A stretch of 64,000 nucleotides of DNA from Glaciecola sp965658765 (lineage in GTDB: Bacteria > Pseudomonadota > Gammaproteobacteria > Enterobacterales > Alteromonadaceae). Under the pieces are notes generated by a model that made no database searches, was not told the origin of the DNA, and saw only the letters and a program-made list of their open reading frames with translations. How positions within the stretch are numbered: the first letter of the stretch is position 1; each line of letters starts with the position of its first letter. This document shows positions 7,378 through 16,707 of the stretch, piece by piece. The translations under genes were made by a program, and so were the position numbers. The DNA lies in assembly GCA_965658765.1 (NCBI GenBank), contig CBFHTO010000007.1, forward strand, positions 1-64,000, read 5' to 3'.

Positions 7378-9270
7378 ATGTTACAAAATATCAGAGAGGG
7401 CATACAAGGTCCTTGGGCAATCGGCATTGTAGCACTCATTGTAGTGAGTTTCGTTTTCACTGGCGTAGGAAGTTATATTTCGTCTTCTGGCAGTGATGCA
7501 GTTGCAATTGTTAATGACAAAGAAATCAGCGTTAATACCTTAAATAACGCATATGATAATGAACGCGCTAGACTTGAAAGCCAGTTTGGTGAAGCGGTTA
7601 ACTCACTTTTTGCTAGCGAGACATACATCAATCAATTTCGTTCTGATGTTTTAGAGCGATTAATAAATGATGAGTTGGTCGCCCAAAAGTCGGCTGAATT
7701 AGGTCTGCGCGTAGGTGATGAGCAAGTAAAACAAGCGATCGCAACAATGCCAGAGTTTCAGATTGCTGGGCAGTTTAATAATGAAAATTACTTAAATGCA
7801 CTGGCTAGAGCCGGATATACACCGAGTGATTTTGCTGAACTGATTAGAGAGCAAATGACACAGCAACAACTCGCTCAGTCGCTGAATGGTTCAAGTTTTA
7901 GTCTTGATTATCAGGCGAAAATGTTCTTAGCATTGCAACAACAAGAGCGCAGCGGCCAATCGATAGAAATCGATATCGAAAAATACAAAGATACAGTGGA
8001 TGTATCAGAGGAAGAAATCAATACCTTTTACAATGATAACCTTTCCAGCTTTGATACCGAAGAGCGCGTTAAATTAGCGTATGTAAGCTTATCTGTTGCA
8101 GACTTAGAATCTAAGGTGAGTGTAAGCGAAGATGAAACCTTGCAGTATTATCAAGATAACATAGCCTTTTATACAAATCAGGAAGAGCGAGAAATATCGC
8201 ATATACTTTTTGAGTTTTTCGATGAGGGCGTGGAGGCAAGATCTGAAGCCGAATTGGTTTTATCCAAGTTGGAACAGGGTGAATCGTTTGCCGAACTCGC
8301 CGCAGAGTATTCAGACGATATCGTAAGTGCTGAGAATGGCGGAGACCTTGGCGTCATCAATGAAGGCGATTATTCAGAGGAATTTGACGCAGCCGCCTTT
8401 GCTTTGACGCAAGAGGGTGATGTTTCTGGCATTGTACAGACGGAGTTTGGATATCATATTATTAAGCTTACTAAGCTTCGCCAAGAAACTGTGCAAGAGT
8501 TCGCTGATGTGCAAGATGAAATAAAAGCTGAACTAAAAACCTCAAAGGCAACAGATGAATATTTTGCCTTGCAGTCTGAGATGGCTCGTATTGCATTTGA
8601 AGAGCCAGATTCATTGCAAACCGTTTCTGAGGCCGTGGGCAGACCCATCATTGAAACAGATTACTTTTCTCCTCAACAGTTACCAGCGGGTGTGAATTAT
8701 CCACAAGTTGCCGACATTGCTTTTTCAAGTGAGCTGATTGACGATCAAGTAAACAGTGATTTATTAGAGCTTAGTAATGAACTTGTGATGGTAGTTCGAG
8801 CAGCAGACTACGAGCCGCAACGAACTCGCTCCCTAGACGAAGTAAAAGAGCAAATCGTCGCTCGTTTGAAAGTTGATAAAGCGCAAGAACAAGCTCTCGC
8901 TTATGCCCAGGATATTCAAACCGCGATTTTTGAAGGGAAAGAGTTAGACAGTTTACTTGCGCAACATTCTTTGTCTTGGTCTGATTTTGAAAATATTGGA
9001 CGTAGAGCTAACAGCTTGCCCTTTAAAATGACAGAAGCATTATTTTCTCTTAGTCCGAACGCTAGTGAAAATACGTCGGTAGTTACTCTTGATAATGGCA
9101 ACATTGGACTCGTTAAATTATCAAGCGTAAAGACGGTCGATAACTTTGATGAGAGTTTAATCGCCGATACGTTACAGCAGCTACGTTCGAGTGAATCTCA
9201 ACAAACCTATCAAAACTTTGTTGAAGCACTTCGCGAGAGCTCCAGCATCCAATATGTAGCTAATCAGTAA
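7378..9270 (+). CDS. ppiD: Periplasmic folding chaperone PpiD (SurA/parvulin family)
   Basis: PpiD is anchored in the inner membrane and works beside the Sec translocon as a periplasmic chaperone. The 630-residue product has one N-terminal transmembrane segment at about 11-34, an N-terminal SurA-like chaperone region, a parvulin domain at about 271-364 (REISHILFEF to GYHIIKL), and a C-terminal chaperone region. In E. coli the parvulin domain of PpiD has little isomerase activity. A TATAAT at 7293-7298 may be the -10 box, but I see no clear -35. A strong terminator follows. Confidence 0.93.
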   Translation: MLQNIREGIQGPWAIGIVALIVVSFVFTGVGSYISSSGSDAVAIVNDKEISVNTLNNAYDNERARLESQFGEAVNSLFASETYINQFRSDVLERLINDELVAQKSAELGLRVGDEQVKQAIATMPEFQIAGQFNNENYLNALARAGYTPSDFAELIREQMTQQQLAQSLNGSSFSLDYQAKMFLALQQQERSGQSIEIDIEKYKDTVDVSEEEINTFYNDNLSSFDTEERVKLAYVSLSVADLESKVSVSEDETLQYYQDNIAFYTNQEEREISHILFEFFDEGVEARSEAELVLSKLEQGESFAELAAEYSDDIVSAENGGDLGVINEGDYSEEFDAAAFALTQEGDVSGIVQTEFGYHIIKLTKLRQETVQEFADVQDEIKAELKTSKATDEYFALQSEMARIAFEEPDSLQTVSEAVGRPIIETDYFSPQQLPAGVNYPQVADIAFSSELIDDQVNSDLLELSNELVMVVRAADYEPQRTRSLDEVKEQIVARLKVDKAQEQALAYAQDIQTAIFEGKELDSLLAQHSLSWSDFENIGRRANSLPFKMTEALFSLSPNASENTSVVTLDNGNIGLVKLSSVKTVDNFDESLIADTLQQLRSSESQQTYQNFVEALRESSSIQYVANQ

Positions 9271-9296
9271 AATCTAAGCGTATCTGTTTTGTTTGT

Positions 9297-9329
9297 AAGC
9301 CCTTTAAAACTGTTTTAAAGGGCTTTTTT
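9297..9329 (+). terminator. Rho-independent terminator after ppiD
   Basis: A perfect 13-bp stem AAGCCCTTTAAAA/TTTTAAAGGGCTT with loop CTG ends in six T. It lies 27 bases after the ppiD stop codon. Confidence 0.92.
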
Positions 9330-9399
9330 ATTAATTAAAATTCACAAAAAAAGCTAACGTGCATTGCAGCTATTAAGATATTGCAGGCGTTTAACAACT

Positions 9400-9570
9400 T
9401 TACCGTGTTAGCCACATGGCTGCGCCAAAAAAAGCAACAATGACAGCCGAGACAACCGCTATGTAAACAAATCCTTTTTTGCCTTGCTCGAAGGTATACC
9501 CATTCACGTTAAGATAAATATACCAAAGCAGGCATAAGGAAAGCGGAAACAAAAATATATATTTTACCAA
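9400..9570 (-). CDS. Small two-helix membrane protein of unknown function
   Basis: I do not recognise this protein. The reading frame is open from 9624, but a clear Shine-Dalgarno AAGGAG (9583-9578 on the minus strand) lies seven bases before a TTG at 9570-9568, so I place the start there. This gives 56 residues. Two hydrophobic segments, at about 4-18 (FLFPLSLCLLWYIYL) and 33-54 (VYIAVVSAVIVAFFGAAMWL), are separated by a short charged loop with EQGKKG. It is probably an inner-membrane protein. It lies downstream of rpsT on the same strand, beyond the rpsT terminator, so it may depend on read-through or its own promoter. Confidence 0.6.
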   Translation of the reverse strand: MVKYIFLFPLSLCLLWYIYLNVNGYTFEQGKKGFVYIAVVSAVIVAFFGAAMWLTR

Positions 9571-9634
9571 AGCATAACTCCTTATTATTTTGGATTTATA
9601 CGCTAGCAATCCTTGCTGGCTCAAAATTTAGACC

Positions 9635-9660
9635 AAAAAAAACCGGCATATAGCCGGTTT
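9635..9660 (-). terminator. Rho-independent terminator after rpsT
   Basis: On the minus strand a 7-bp stem AACCGGC/GCCGGTT with loop TATAT runs into a T stretch of eight bases. It lies about 20 bases past the rpsT stop codon. Confidence 0.9.
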
Positions 9661-9680
9661 CTTAACAATTCGCTTAGTGC

Positions 9681-9944
9681 TTAAGCTAGCGCTTTTATCT
9701 GAGCATTCAGTCTAGACTTATGTCGAGCGGCTTTATTCTTGTGAATAAGTCCTTTCGTTGCCATTCTGTCGAGTACTGGTACTACCGCAGTATAAGCTGC
9801 TTGAGCATCTTCTTTGTTGCCAGCTTCGATAGCGGCGACGACTTTTTTCATGCAAGTACGAGTCATGGAGCGACGGCTTGCATTATGCTGGCGACGCTTT
9901 TCAGCTTGAATTGCACGTTTCTTAGCAGACTTAATGTTAGCCAA
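9681..9944 (-). CDS. rpsT: 30S ribosomal protein S20
   Basis: S20 binds 16S rRNA early in small-subunit assembly. The 87-residue basic protein has the typical start MANIKSAKKRAIQAEKRR and its length equals that of E. coli S20. The start codon is TTG (UUG in the mRNA), preceded by AGGAG. E. coli rpsT also starts with UUG, and this weak start is part of S20 autoregulation there. The gene is transcribed away from the CBS-protein gene and is closed by its own terminator. Confidence 0.97.
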   Translation of the reverse strand: MANIKSAKKRAIQAEKRRQHNASRRSMTRTCMKKVVAAIEAGNKEDAQAAYTAVVPVLDRMATKGLIHKNKAARHKSRLNAQIKALA

Positions 9945-10102
9945 GGTGTAACTCCTAAAATATTATGTCAAAAATTGAGGGTGCGGATTATCTAAGTTAA
10001 CACCATAATTGTCAATGGTATTGCTTAATTTATCTTAAAAAAGTCGTATAGTCGTAGATAATTTTAGTTATACTCGAGTTATAGCAAATTTCGGAATAAT
10101 AA

Positions 10103-10525
10103 ATGAAAACGATTTCAGAATTGATGACAACGAAGTTACTGACGATTGGTCATGACAAGACAATGAAAAATGTACATGATCTAATCACAAGAAAAGGAAT
10201 ACGCCATATTCCTATCGTGGACGCGTCTAACTCAGTCATGGTTGGCTTAGTCACTCATAAAAATATGATTTCAAAAGTAGTAAGCTTATTAACTTTACAT
10301 GGCCCAGATCGACTTGTTGAGCAAGAGATGAAAACATCCGTTATGGATATTGCCGTTACGGATTTTCAAAAGATAAATCAAAACCAAAGTTTAAAAGACG
10401 CAGCAGAGTTTTTTTTGAATAATAAACACGGTTGTTTGCCAGTATTTGATGACGACGACCATTTAGTTGGTATGTTGAGTTCTTCAGACTTTGTAAAATT
10501 GTCGTTATCTCTATTGAGCAAATAA
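10103..10525 (+). CDS. Tandem CBS-domain protein
   Basis: This 140-residue protein consists of two CBS domains, about residues 1-65 (LMTTKLLTIG, GIRHIPIVD, VGLVTHKNM) and 75-140 (MDIAVTD, HGCLPVFDDDDHLVGMLSSSDFV). CBS pairs bind adenine nucleotides and usually act as energy-sensing modules, here without an attached enzyme. The partner cannot be told from sequence. It lies between divergently transcribed rpsT and murJ. No motif suggests a membrane location. Confidence 0.88.
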   Translation: MKTISELMTTKLLTIGHDKTMKNVHDLITRKGIRHIPIVDASNSVMVGLVTHKNMISKVVSLLTLHGPDRLVEQEMKTSVMDIAVTDFQKINQNQSLKDAAEFFLNNKHGCLPVFDDDDHLVGMLSSSDFVKLSLSLLSK

Positions 10526-10716
10526 GGCTGGATTGTTTGTAGTAAGGTGCTAAACACGGTGACTTCCAGCTTTGATTACGACTAAATTACATGTAAAAAC
10601 GACGCCAGTAGAATTCTCAGTAGCGTCAGTATTAAACATTAGCTAGGCAACACTCATTATAAATAGCCATTAAGTATAATCATTAATCTTAATCGGCTAG
10701 TTAAGGCAGAGGTATT

Positions 10717-12279
10717 TTGGCAAAAGGATTGTTAAAAGCAGGCATCGTTGTTAGTGCTATGACGTTTTTGTCTAGAATACTTGGCTTAGTTCGCGACGTC
10801 GTGGTAGCGAATTTTATGGGAGCCGGTGCCGCAGCGGATGTATTCTTTTTTGCTAACAAAATACCTAACTTTTTGCGTAGATTATTCGCAGAAGGCGCGT
10901 TTGCTCAAGCTTTTATCCCAGTCTTGACCGAAGTCCACGCAAAAAACGATCAAAGAGAGCTAAACCAGTTTATTGCCAGAGTATCAGGCACGTTGGGCGC
11001 CATAGTGTTTATAACGGCAATTGTTGGTGTTATCGCTTCGCCCGTGCTGGCTGCGCTGTTTGGTACAGGGTGGTTTTTAGATTATTTAAACGACGAGCCT
11101 GATGGTGCAAAGTTTGAGCTTGCTTCGACGCTACTAAAAATAACCTTCCCATATATCTTTTTTATTTCGCTAGCAGGCTTTGCTGGTGCAGTATTGAATA
11201 CATTGAATAAATTTGCCGTCGCTGCGTTTACACCTGTACTGCTTAATATATCAATTATTTTTTGCGCATATTATCTAACGCCATTTTTTGACCAAGGAGC
11301 ATATGCGCTAGCTTGGGGCGTATTTATTGGTGGATTTATCCAACTGGCCTTCCAATTGCCATTCTTATTTAGAGCGGGTGTTTTAGTTCGGCCCAGGTGG
11401 GGATGGTCAGACCCGAACGTAAAAAAAGTCCGCATCTTGATGATACCCGCTCTGTTTGGAGTATCGGTTAGTCAAATTAATCTGCTTCTAGACACGCTCA
11501 TTGCTAGTTTTCTGATGACAGGTTCGATCAGTTGGTTGTACTACTCAGACCGTTTACTCGAATTTCCATTAGGGCTCTTTGGAATTGCAATTGCTACGGT
11601 TATATTGCCTACATTGTCGCGTAATCATGTGGCTGATGATAAACAGGCATTTTCCAGTAATATTGATTGGGCGTTGCGTCTAATTGCAGTATTGGGGATC
11701 CCCGCTAGCGCTGCTTTGATGACGATTGCTCTCCCCCTTTTACTGGTTATTTTTCAACGAGGTGAGTTCACTATTCAAGATGGCTATATGGCATCTTACA
11801 GTTTGATGGCTTATGGGGCGGGTTTGTTTAGTTTTATGATGGTAAAAATCTTCGCTCCTGCATTTTACTCGCGCCAAGACACAAAAACTCCGGTAAAATA
11901 CGGCATTATTACCATGGCGACAAATATGCTGTTTAACCTAATTTTAGCAGTGCCATTCGGTTATGTCGGGCTTGCTATGGCAACCGCTATTTCTGGTACT
12001 ATAAACGCGATTTTGCTTTACCGTCGCTTGGCATTCTTAGGGGTCTATCGAATCAGTAAAAAGACTATTTTCTTTCTTTGTAAGGTGGTAGTTGCTACGC
12101 TCCTAATGACGCTTTCTTTGTATTACTGCACAACAATCTTTTTGTTTGAGTCTGCAGATTTATTCACTAGAATTTTACTATTAAGCCAATTGATACTCAT
12201 TGGCCTTTTTACTTATGCTCTCTCTCTGTATCTGTTGGGTGTACGTCCTAGTCACTTAAAAGCGTCCATCCATAGTTAA
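10717..12279 (+). CDS. murJ: Lipid II flippase MurJ
   Basis: MurJ moves the peptidoglycan precursor lipid II across the inner membrane. The 520-residue polytopic protein shows the conserved start SAMTFLSRILGLVRDVVVA, the motif FFFANKIPNFLRRLFAEGAF, and about 14 hydrophobic helices. The start codon is TTG with GAGG four bases and AAGG ten bases upstream. MAKGLLKAG fits the usual N-terminus. It heads the conserved block murJ-ribF-ileS-lspA-fkpB-ispH. A TATAAT at 10675-10680 may be its -10 box, but I see no good -35. Confidence 0.95.
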   Translation: MAKGLLKAGIVVSAMTFLSRILGLVRDVVVANFMGAGAAADVFFFANKIPNFLRRLFAEGAFAQAFIPVLTEVHAKNDQRELNQFIARVSGTLGAIVFITAIVGVIASPVLAALFGTGWFLDYLNDEPDGAKFELASTLLKITFPYIFFISLAGFAGAVLNTLNKFAVAAFTPVLLNISIIFCAYYLTPFFDQGAYALAWGVFIGGFIQLAFQLPFLFRAGVLVRPRWGWSDPNVKKVRILMIPALFGVSVSQINLLLDTLIASFLMTGSISWLYYSDRLLEFPLGLFGIAIATVILPTLSRNHVADDKQAFSSNIDWALRLIAVLGIPASAALMTIALPLLLVIFQRGEFTIQDGYMASYSLMAYGAGLFSFMMVKIFAPAFYSRQDTKTPVKYGIITMATNMLFNLILAVPFGYVGLAMATAISGTINAILLYRRLAFLGVYRISKKTIFFLCKVVVATLLMTLSLYYCTTIFLFESADLFTRILLLSQLILIGLFTYALSLYLLGVRPSHLKASIHS

Positions 12280-12339
12280 TGTCCTATGACTTTATTAAAA
12301 AGAATTTTGAAATAATTCCTTTGAGACACCGCTTAGACG

Positions 12340-12368
12340 TTGGTATTGAAGGTATAGTCGTTTATAAT
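12340..12368 (+). promoter_or_regulatory. Candidate promoter for ribF-ileS-lspA-fkpB-ispH
   Basis: TTGGTA at 12340-12345 and a perfect TATAAT at 12363-12368 are 17 bases apart, followed by the GC-rich discriminator CGGGCGCC. It points towards ribF, whose start is 78 bases further on. The discriminator resembles those before tig, glyA and ribH. Confidence 0.55.
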
Positions 12369-12445
12369 CGGGCGCCTTTAATCGAAGAAGTTTCGATTAC
12401 CTGTATACCTGCGGCTACAGTCAAAACAAAATAAATGAATTTAGT

Positions 12446-13372
12446 GTGGAATTAATAAGAGGCTTACATAATATTCAAGAAGCACACAATGGGTGCGTTC
12501 TTACTATCGGCAAATTTGATGGTGTTCATCTTGGGCATCAAGCAGTGCTTAAAAATCTATTACTCAAGGCGCACCAGTTATCTCTGCCTGCGGTTGTGAT
12601 GGTCTTTGAGCCCCAGCCTGAAGAGCTTTTTGCGCCAGATTACGCACCTGCTCGATTGTCATTGCTCCGCGATAAGTTCATTTACATGAAAGAAATTGGT
12701 ATCCATCGCTTACTCTGCGTGCGTTTTACTCATGATTTTGCAAGTATGAGTCCAACGGCTTTTATCCAAGAGTTACTTGTTGAAAAACTAGGCGTCAAAT
12801 TTCTTGTGGTTGGTGATGACTTTAGGTTCGGCCATAAGCGCGAAGGCGACTTTGATATGCTTCGCCATATGAGCCATTCTGCTGGGTATGAGGTAGTCAG
12901 TACTCAAAGCTTTAGAATGAACGATTGTCGAATCAGCTCTACAGCGGTTCGCAGCGCATTGGCCTTGTCTGAATTCGATAAAGCCCAGACCATGCTTGGT
13001 AAGCCATATGTAGTGCGAGGTAAGGTCGTACATGGTGAAAAGAATGGCAGAACCATCGGTTTTCCGACAGCGAACGTTTTGATGCACCGACACAAAGCTC
13101 CGATAAAAGGCGTATTTGCGGTAAAGGCTAGCATAGATGGTACACATTATTTTGGTGTTGCAAACCTAGGTATAAGGCCAACTTTATCCGGTAAGAACTT
13201 ACAACTAGAAACACATTTATTCCAATTCAATGGTGACCTATACGGTGAGACTATTGAAGTGGAGTTTTTACATAAAATTCGAGATGAAATAAAGTTTAAA
13301 AATTTCAATGAATTAAAAGAACAAATTCAGCAAGATGCAGAACAAGCAAGGCGCTTGTTGTCAATTAATTGA
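12446..13372 (+). CDS. ribF: Bifunctional riboflavin kinase / FAD synthetase
   Basis: RibF turns riboflavin into FMN and then FAD in the cytoplasm. The 308-residue protein has the N-terminal FAD synthetase half (LTIGKFDGVHLGHQ, FEPQPEELF, VGDDFRFG, RISSTAVR) and the C-terminal riboflavin kinase half (GRTIGFPTANV, GVFAV, GVANLGIRPT). Its length fits the family. The start is GTG with no strong Shine-Dalgarno. An ATG 11 bases earlier is out of frame and closes quickly. ileS follows 16 bases downstream. Confidence 0.95.
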   Translation: MELIRGLHNIQEAHNGCVLTIGKFDGVHLGHQAVLKNLLLKAHQLSLPAVVMVFEPQPEELFAPDYAPARLSLLRDKFIYMKEIGIHRLLCVRFTHDFASMSPTAFIQELLVEKLGVKFLVVGDDFRFGHKREGDFDMLRHMSHSAGYEVVSTQSFRMNDCRISSTAVRSALALSEFDKAQTMLGKPYVVRGKVVHGEKNGRTIGFPTANVLMHRHKAPIKGVFAVKASIDGTHYFGVANLGIRPTLSGKNLQLETHLFQFNGDLYGETIEVEFLHKIRDEIKFKNFNELKEQIQQDAEQARRLLSIN

Positions 13373-13388
13373 AGCAATGGAAGTTAAT

Positions 13389-16211
13389 ATGAGCGATTAT
13401 AAACCGACGTTAAATTTGCCAGATACCTCTTTTCCCATGCGTGGAAACTTGGCAAAACGTGAACCTGATATGTTGAAAAAGTGGGGAAGCGATGAGCTTT
13501 ATCGACAGATTAGACAAGCAAAAGCAGGTAAAACGCCATTCATTCTTCATGATGGTCCTCCGTATGCAAACGGCGATATCCATATTGGACATGCAGTTAA
13601 TAAAATTCTAAAAGACATTATTGTAAAGTCTAAAACTTTATCTGACTTTGACGCGCCTTATGTTCCAGGTTGGGATTGTCATGGTTTGCCAATTGAATTG
13701 ATGGTCGAGAAGAAGGTTGGTAAACCGGGCAAGAAGGTAAGCGTTGCCGAATTTAGAAGTCGCTGTCGGGTCTACGCGGAAAAGCAGATTGAAGGTCAAA
13801 GCAGAGACTTCCAACGTTTAGGTGTGCTTGGTAATTGGCAACAACCTTATAAAACAATGGATTTCAAAAGTGAAGCCGACATTATTCGGGCGCTTTCATT
13901 AATTGTGAAATCGGGTCATTTAGAGAAAGGCTTTAAACCTGTTCATTGGTGTACAGACTGCGGTTCTGCATTAGCAGAGGCCGAAGTTGAGTATCAAGAT
14001 AAAGTATCCCCAGCGATTGATGTTGCCTTTGCGGCGAAAGACAATGCTCAATTCGCGAAAGTATTTAATGTTGACGAAAGTGCTTTTTCAAATGGTACAG
14101 TTTCCGTTGTAATATGGACAACCACACCATGGACAATCCCAGCGAATAGAGCTATTTCATTGCACCCTGATTTAGACTATACCTTGGTAAAGATGTCGCA
14201 TAATGGTAAGGATAATACTTTTGTTTTGGCTTCTGAACTTGTAGATGATTGCGCTAAACGCTACTCAGCAGACAGCATAGAACGACTCGCTGAATGCAAG
14301 GGTAAAGCATTAGAAAATATCACCGTAAAACACCCCTTACTTGAGCTGGCTGTGCCACTGATTTTGGGTGATCACGTCACAACTGATTCGGGAACCGGCT
14401 GTGTGCATACAGCTCCTGCTCACGGCGTAGACGATTTTAATGTCGGAAAACAATACGATATCAAAGTGTATAATCCTGTAGGCCCGAATGGCGTTTATTT
14501 AGAAAGTACTCCGCATTTTGCTGGACAGCATGTATTTAAAGCTAACCATTCAATAATCGAAGCCTTAGAAAGCGCAGATGCTTTAGTATTGAATGAAAAA
14601 TACGAACACAGTTACCCGCATTGTTGGCGACACAAAACACCTATTATTTTTCGAGCAACACCTCAGTGGTTTGTGAGCATGGATAAAGCGGGATTGCGAT
14701 CTCAATCATTGGATCAAATAAAGAACACGCAATGGATCCCAGCATGGGGCGAAAATCGAATAAAAACGATGGTCGAGGGGAGACCAGATTGGTGTATTTC
14801 TCGTCAACGTACATGGGGTGTGCCAATTTGTTTGTTTGTACACAACGAAAGCGGTGAGCTGCACCCTAAATCGTCCGAAATAATGGAAACTGTAGCGCTC
14901 GCAGTTGAAGCGAAAGGTATACAAGCATGGTGGGATCTGACGGATGAGGATCTGTTAGGTGACGATGCGAAAGATTATGTAAAGGTAACAGACACTCTTG
15001 ACGTATGGTTTGATTCGGGTGTAACGCATTATTTTGTTGTGGATAAACGAGATGACATACCAGCAAGTGCCGATTTGTACTTAGAGGGTTCTGATCAACA
15101 TCGCGGCTGGTTTATGTCTTCTTTAATGACTTCAACTGCGATGCACGGTCATGCTCCTTACCAACAAGTGTTAACACATGGCTTTACAGTAGATGCAAAT
15201 GGCAAAAAAATGTCTAAGAGTCTTGGTAATGTTGTTGCCCCGCAAGAAGTCACAAACAAGCTCGGTGCCGATATCCTAAGGTTGTGGGCGGCTTCTACTG
15301 ATTACCGGGGAGAAATGACGGTCAGTGATGAAATTCTCAAACGTTCAGCTGATGCTTATCGACGTATTCGAAACACTTGTCGATTTCTTTTGGCTAACCT
15401 CAATGGATTTAATCCTGAGACGGATCTCGTAGCACCGCAAGACATGGTCGCCTTGGACGCTTGGGCTGTGGCAAGGACTGCTGCGGTACAAAAGCAAATA
15501 TTAGAGGCATACGATAAGTACGACATGTTAATTGTTTGTCAGTCAATGATGCAGTTTTGTTCGATTGAATTGGGAAGCTTCTATTTGGATATCATCAAGG
15601 ATCGTCAGTATACGGCGAAGTCTGATGGTATCGCTAGACGCTCTTGTCAAAGCGCATTGTATTATATCATGGAAGCACTTGTGCGATGGATGGCACCTAT
15701 TATGAGCTTTACTGCTCAGGAAGTATGGGAAGAAATGCCGGGCAAGCGTTCAAAATACGTGTTTACAGAAACATGGTATCAAGCCTTGCCAGAGTTAGAC
15801 GCTTATGGTTTTGACCACGCTTATGTAGAGCAGTTGATGCAGGTTAAAGCTTCGGTAAATAGCGCTTTAGAGCAGGCTCGAAACAACAAAGAAATCGGTG
15901 GTTCACTTGAGTCGAAAGTAAGTTTGTTTGTAAATGATGAACTAATGAATGTGTTGTCAAAACTTGAGAATGAGTTGCGGTTTGTATTGATTACCTCTGA
16001 GGCTAGTTTACGTCCAATTGCTGATTGCCCCAGTGAGCACAGGTCTAAAGATGAAAAACTGGTCGTTGTTGTTGAAAAATCTGATGACATAAAGTGTGCC
16101 AGATGTTGGCATCACAAAGCGGAAGTTGGAAAGGATCCTAAACATCCAGAACTCTGTAACAGATGTATTGAAAATGTAGATGGTGAAGGAGAAACTCGCC
16201 GCTATGCCTAA
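13389..16211 (+). CDS. ileS: Isoleucine-tRNA ligase
   Basis: IleRS charges tRNA-Ile and edits misactivated valine. I place the start at the ATG of MSDYKPTLNLPD, which matches the E. coli N-terminus and has GGAAG just upstream. The frame is open 18 codons further, overlapping ribF. The product is 940 residues. The class I signatures HIGH (residues 65-68) and KMSKS (about 600) are present. The C-terminal zinc-binding segment has CARCW and CNRC. The gene overlaps lspA by 8 bases, so lspA is probably translationally coupled. Confidence 0.97.
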   Translation: MSDYKPTLNLPDTSFPMRGNLAKREPDMLKKWGSDELYRQIRQAKAGKTPFILHDGPPYANGDIHIGHAVNKILKDIIVKSKTLSDFDAPYVPGWDCHGLPIELMVEKKVGKPGKKVSVAEFRSRCRVYAEKQIEGQSRDFQRLGVLGNWQQPYKTMDFKSEADIIRALSLIVKSGHLEKGFKPVHWCTDCGSALAEAEVEYQDKVSPAIDVAFAAKDNAQFAKVFNVDESAFSNGTVSVVIWTTTPWTIPANRAISLHPDLDYTLVKMSHNGKDNTFVLASELVDDCAKRYSADSIERLAECKGKALENITVKHPLLELAVPLILGDHVTTDSGTGCVHTAPAHGVDDFNVGKQYDIKVYNPVGPNGVYLESTPHFAGQHVFKANHSIIEALESADALVLNEKYEHSYPHCWRHKTPIIFRATPQWFVSMDKAGLRSQSLDQIKNTQWIPAWGENRIKTMVEGRPDWCISRQRTWGVPICLFVHNESGELHPKSSEIMETVALAVEAKGIQAWWDLTDEDLLGDDAKDYVKVTDTLDVWFDSGVTHYFVVDKRDDIPASADLYLEGSDQHRGWFMSSLMTSTAMHGHAPYQQVLTHGFTVDANGKKMSKSLGNVVAPQEVTNKLGADILRLWAASTDYRGEMTVSDEILKRSADAYRRIRNTCRFLLANLNGFNPETDLVAPQDMVALDAWAVARTAAVQKQILEAYDKYDMLIVCQSMMQFCSIELGSFYLDIIKDRQYTAKSDGIARRSCQSALYYIMEALVRWMAPIMSFTAQEVWEEMPGKRSKYVFTETWYQALPELDAYGFDHAYVEQLMQVKASVNSALEQARNNKEIGGSLESKVSLFVNDELMNVLSKLENELRFVLITSEASLRPIADCPSEHRSKDEKLVVVVEKSDDIKCARCWHHKAEVGKDPKHPELCNRCIENVDGEGETRRYA

Positions 16212-16707
16212 GCTTATTAGCGAGACAGGATTGCGTTTTAGTTGGATCGCGATTATTGCATTCATTCTTGATCAATGGTCGAAGGTAAGCGTTGTGAATG
16301 GGATGGACTTATATGAGTCGATTCAAATCACAGGTTTTTTTAATTTAACTTATGTGCACAACTATGGCGCCGCGTTTAGCTTCTTGTATGATGCAGGTGG
16401 TTGGCAACGTTATTTTCTATCAGCTATTGCGTTAATTGTAAGTGGTTTGATTATTTGGTGGTTGAAACAAACTGCACGAAACCAAGTTCTATTGCCTGTG
16501 GCATTTGCCTTTATCTTAGGAGGCGCACTTGGTAACGTTTTTGATAGAATTGTGCATGGTTATGTAATTGACTTTCTAGACTTTTATTACGCTACTTACC
16601 ACTGGCCTGCGTTCAATATTGCTGATTCTTCGATATTTATCGGAGCAGCTTTACTAATAATTGATATGTTTAAAAACAAAGAGGGTGATCGGCAGAATGA
16701 CGACTGA
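16204..16707 (+). CDS. lspA: Lipoprotein signal peptidase (signal peptidase II)
   Basis: LspA cleaves the signal peptide of lipidated prolipoproteins in the inner membrane. The 167-residue protein has four hydrophobic segments and the family motifs NYGAAFSF, GGALGNVFDR and NIADSSI. The two catalytic aspartates are Asp123 in VIDF and Asp141 in NIAD. I chose the ATG at 16204 because MPKLISETGLRF aligns with the E. coli start. An ATG at 16180 would add eight residues inside ileS. AAGGAG lies 12 bases before the chosen start. Confidence 0.95.
   Translation: MPKLISETGLRFSWIAIIAFILDQWSKVSVVNGMDLYESIQITGFFNLTYVHNYGAAFSFLYDAGGWQRYFLSAIALIVSGLIIWWLKQTARNQVLLPVAFAFILGGALGNVFDRIVHGYVIDFLDFYYATYHWPAFNIADSSIFIGAALLIIDMFKNKEGDRQNDD

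Noticed and set aside
10590..10630. Hairpin GACGC...GCGTC between the CBS-protein gene and murJ
   Set aside because: Only five outer pairs form, the interior pairs poorly and there is no T run, so I do not call it a terminator.
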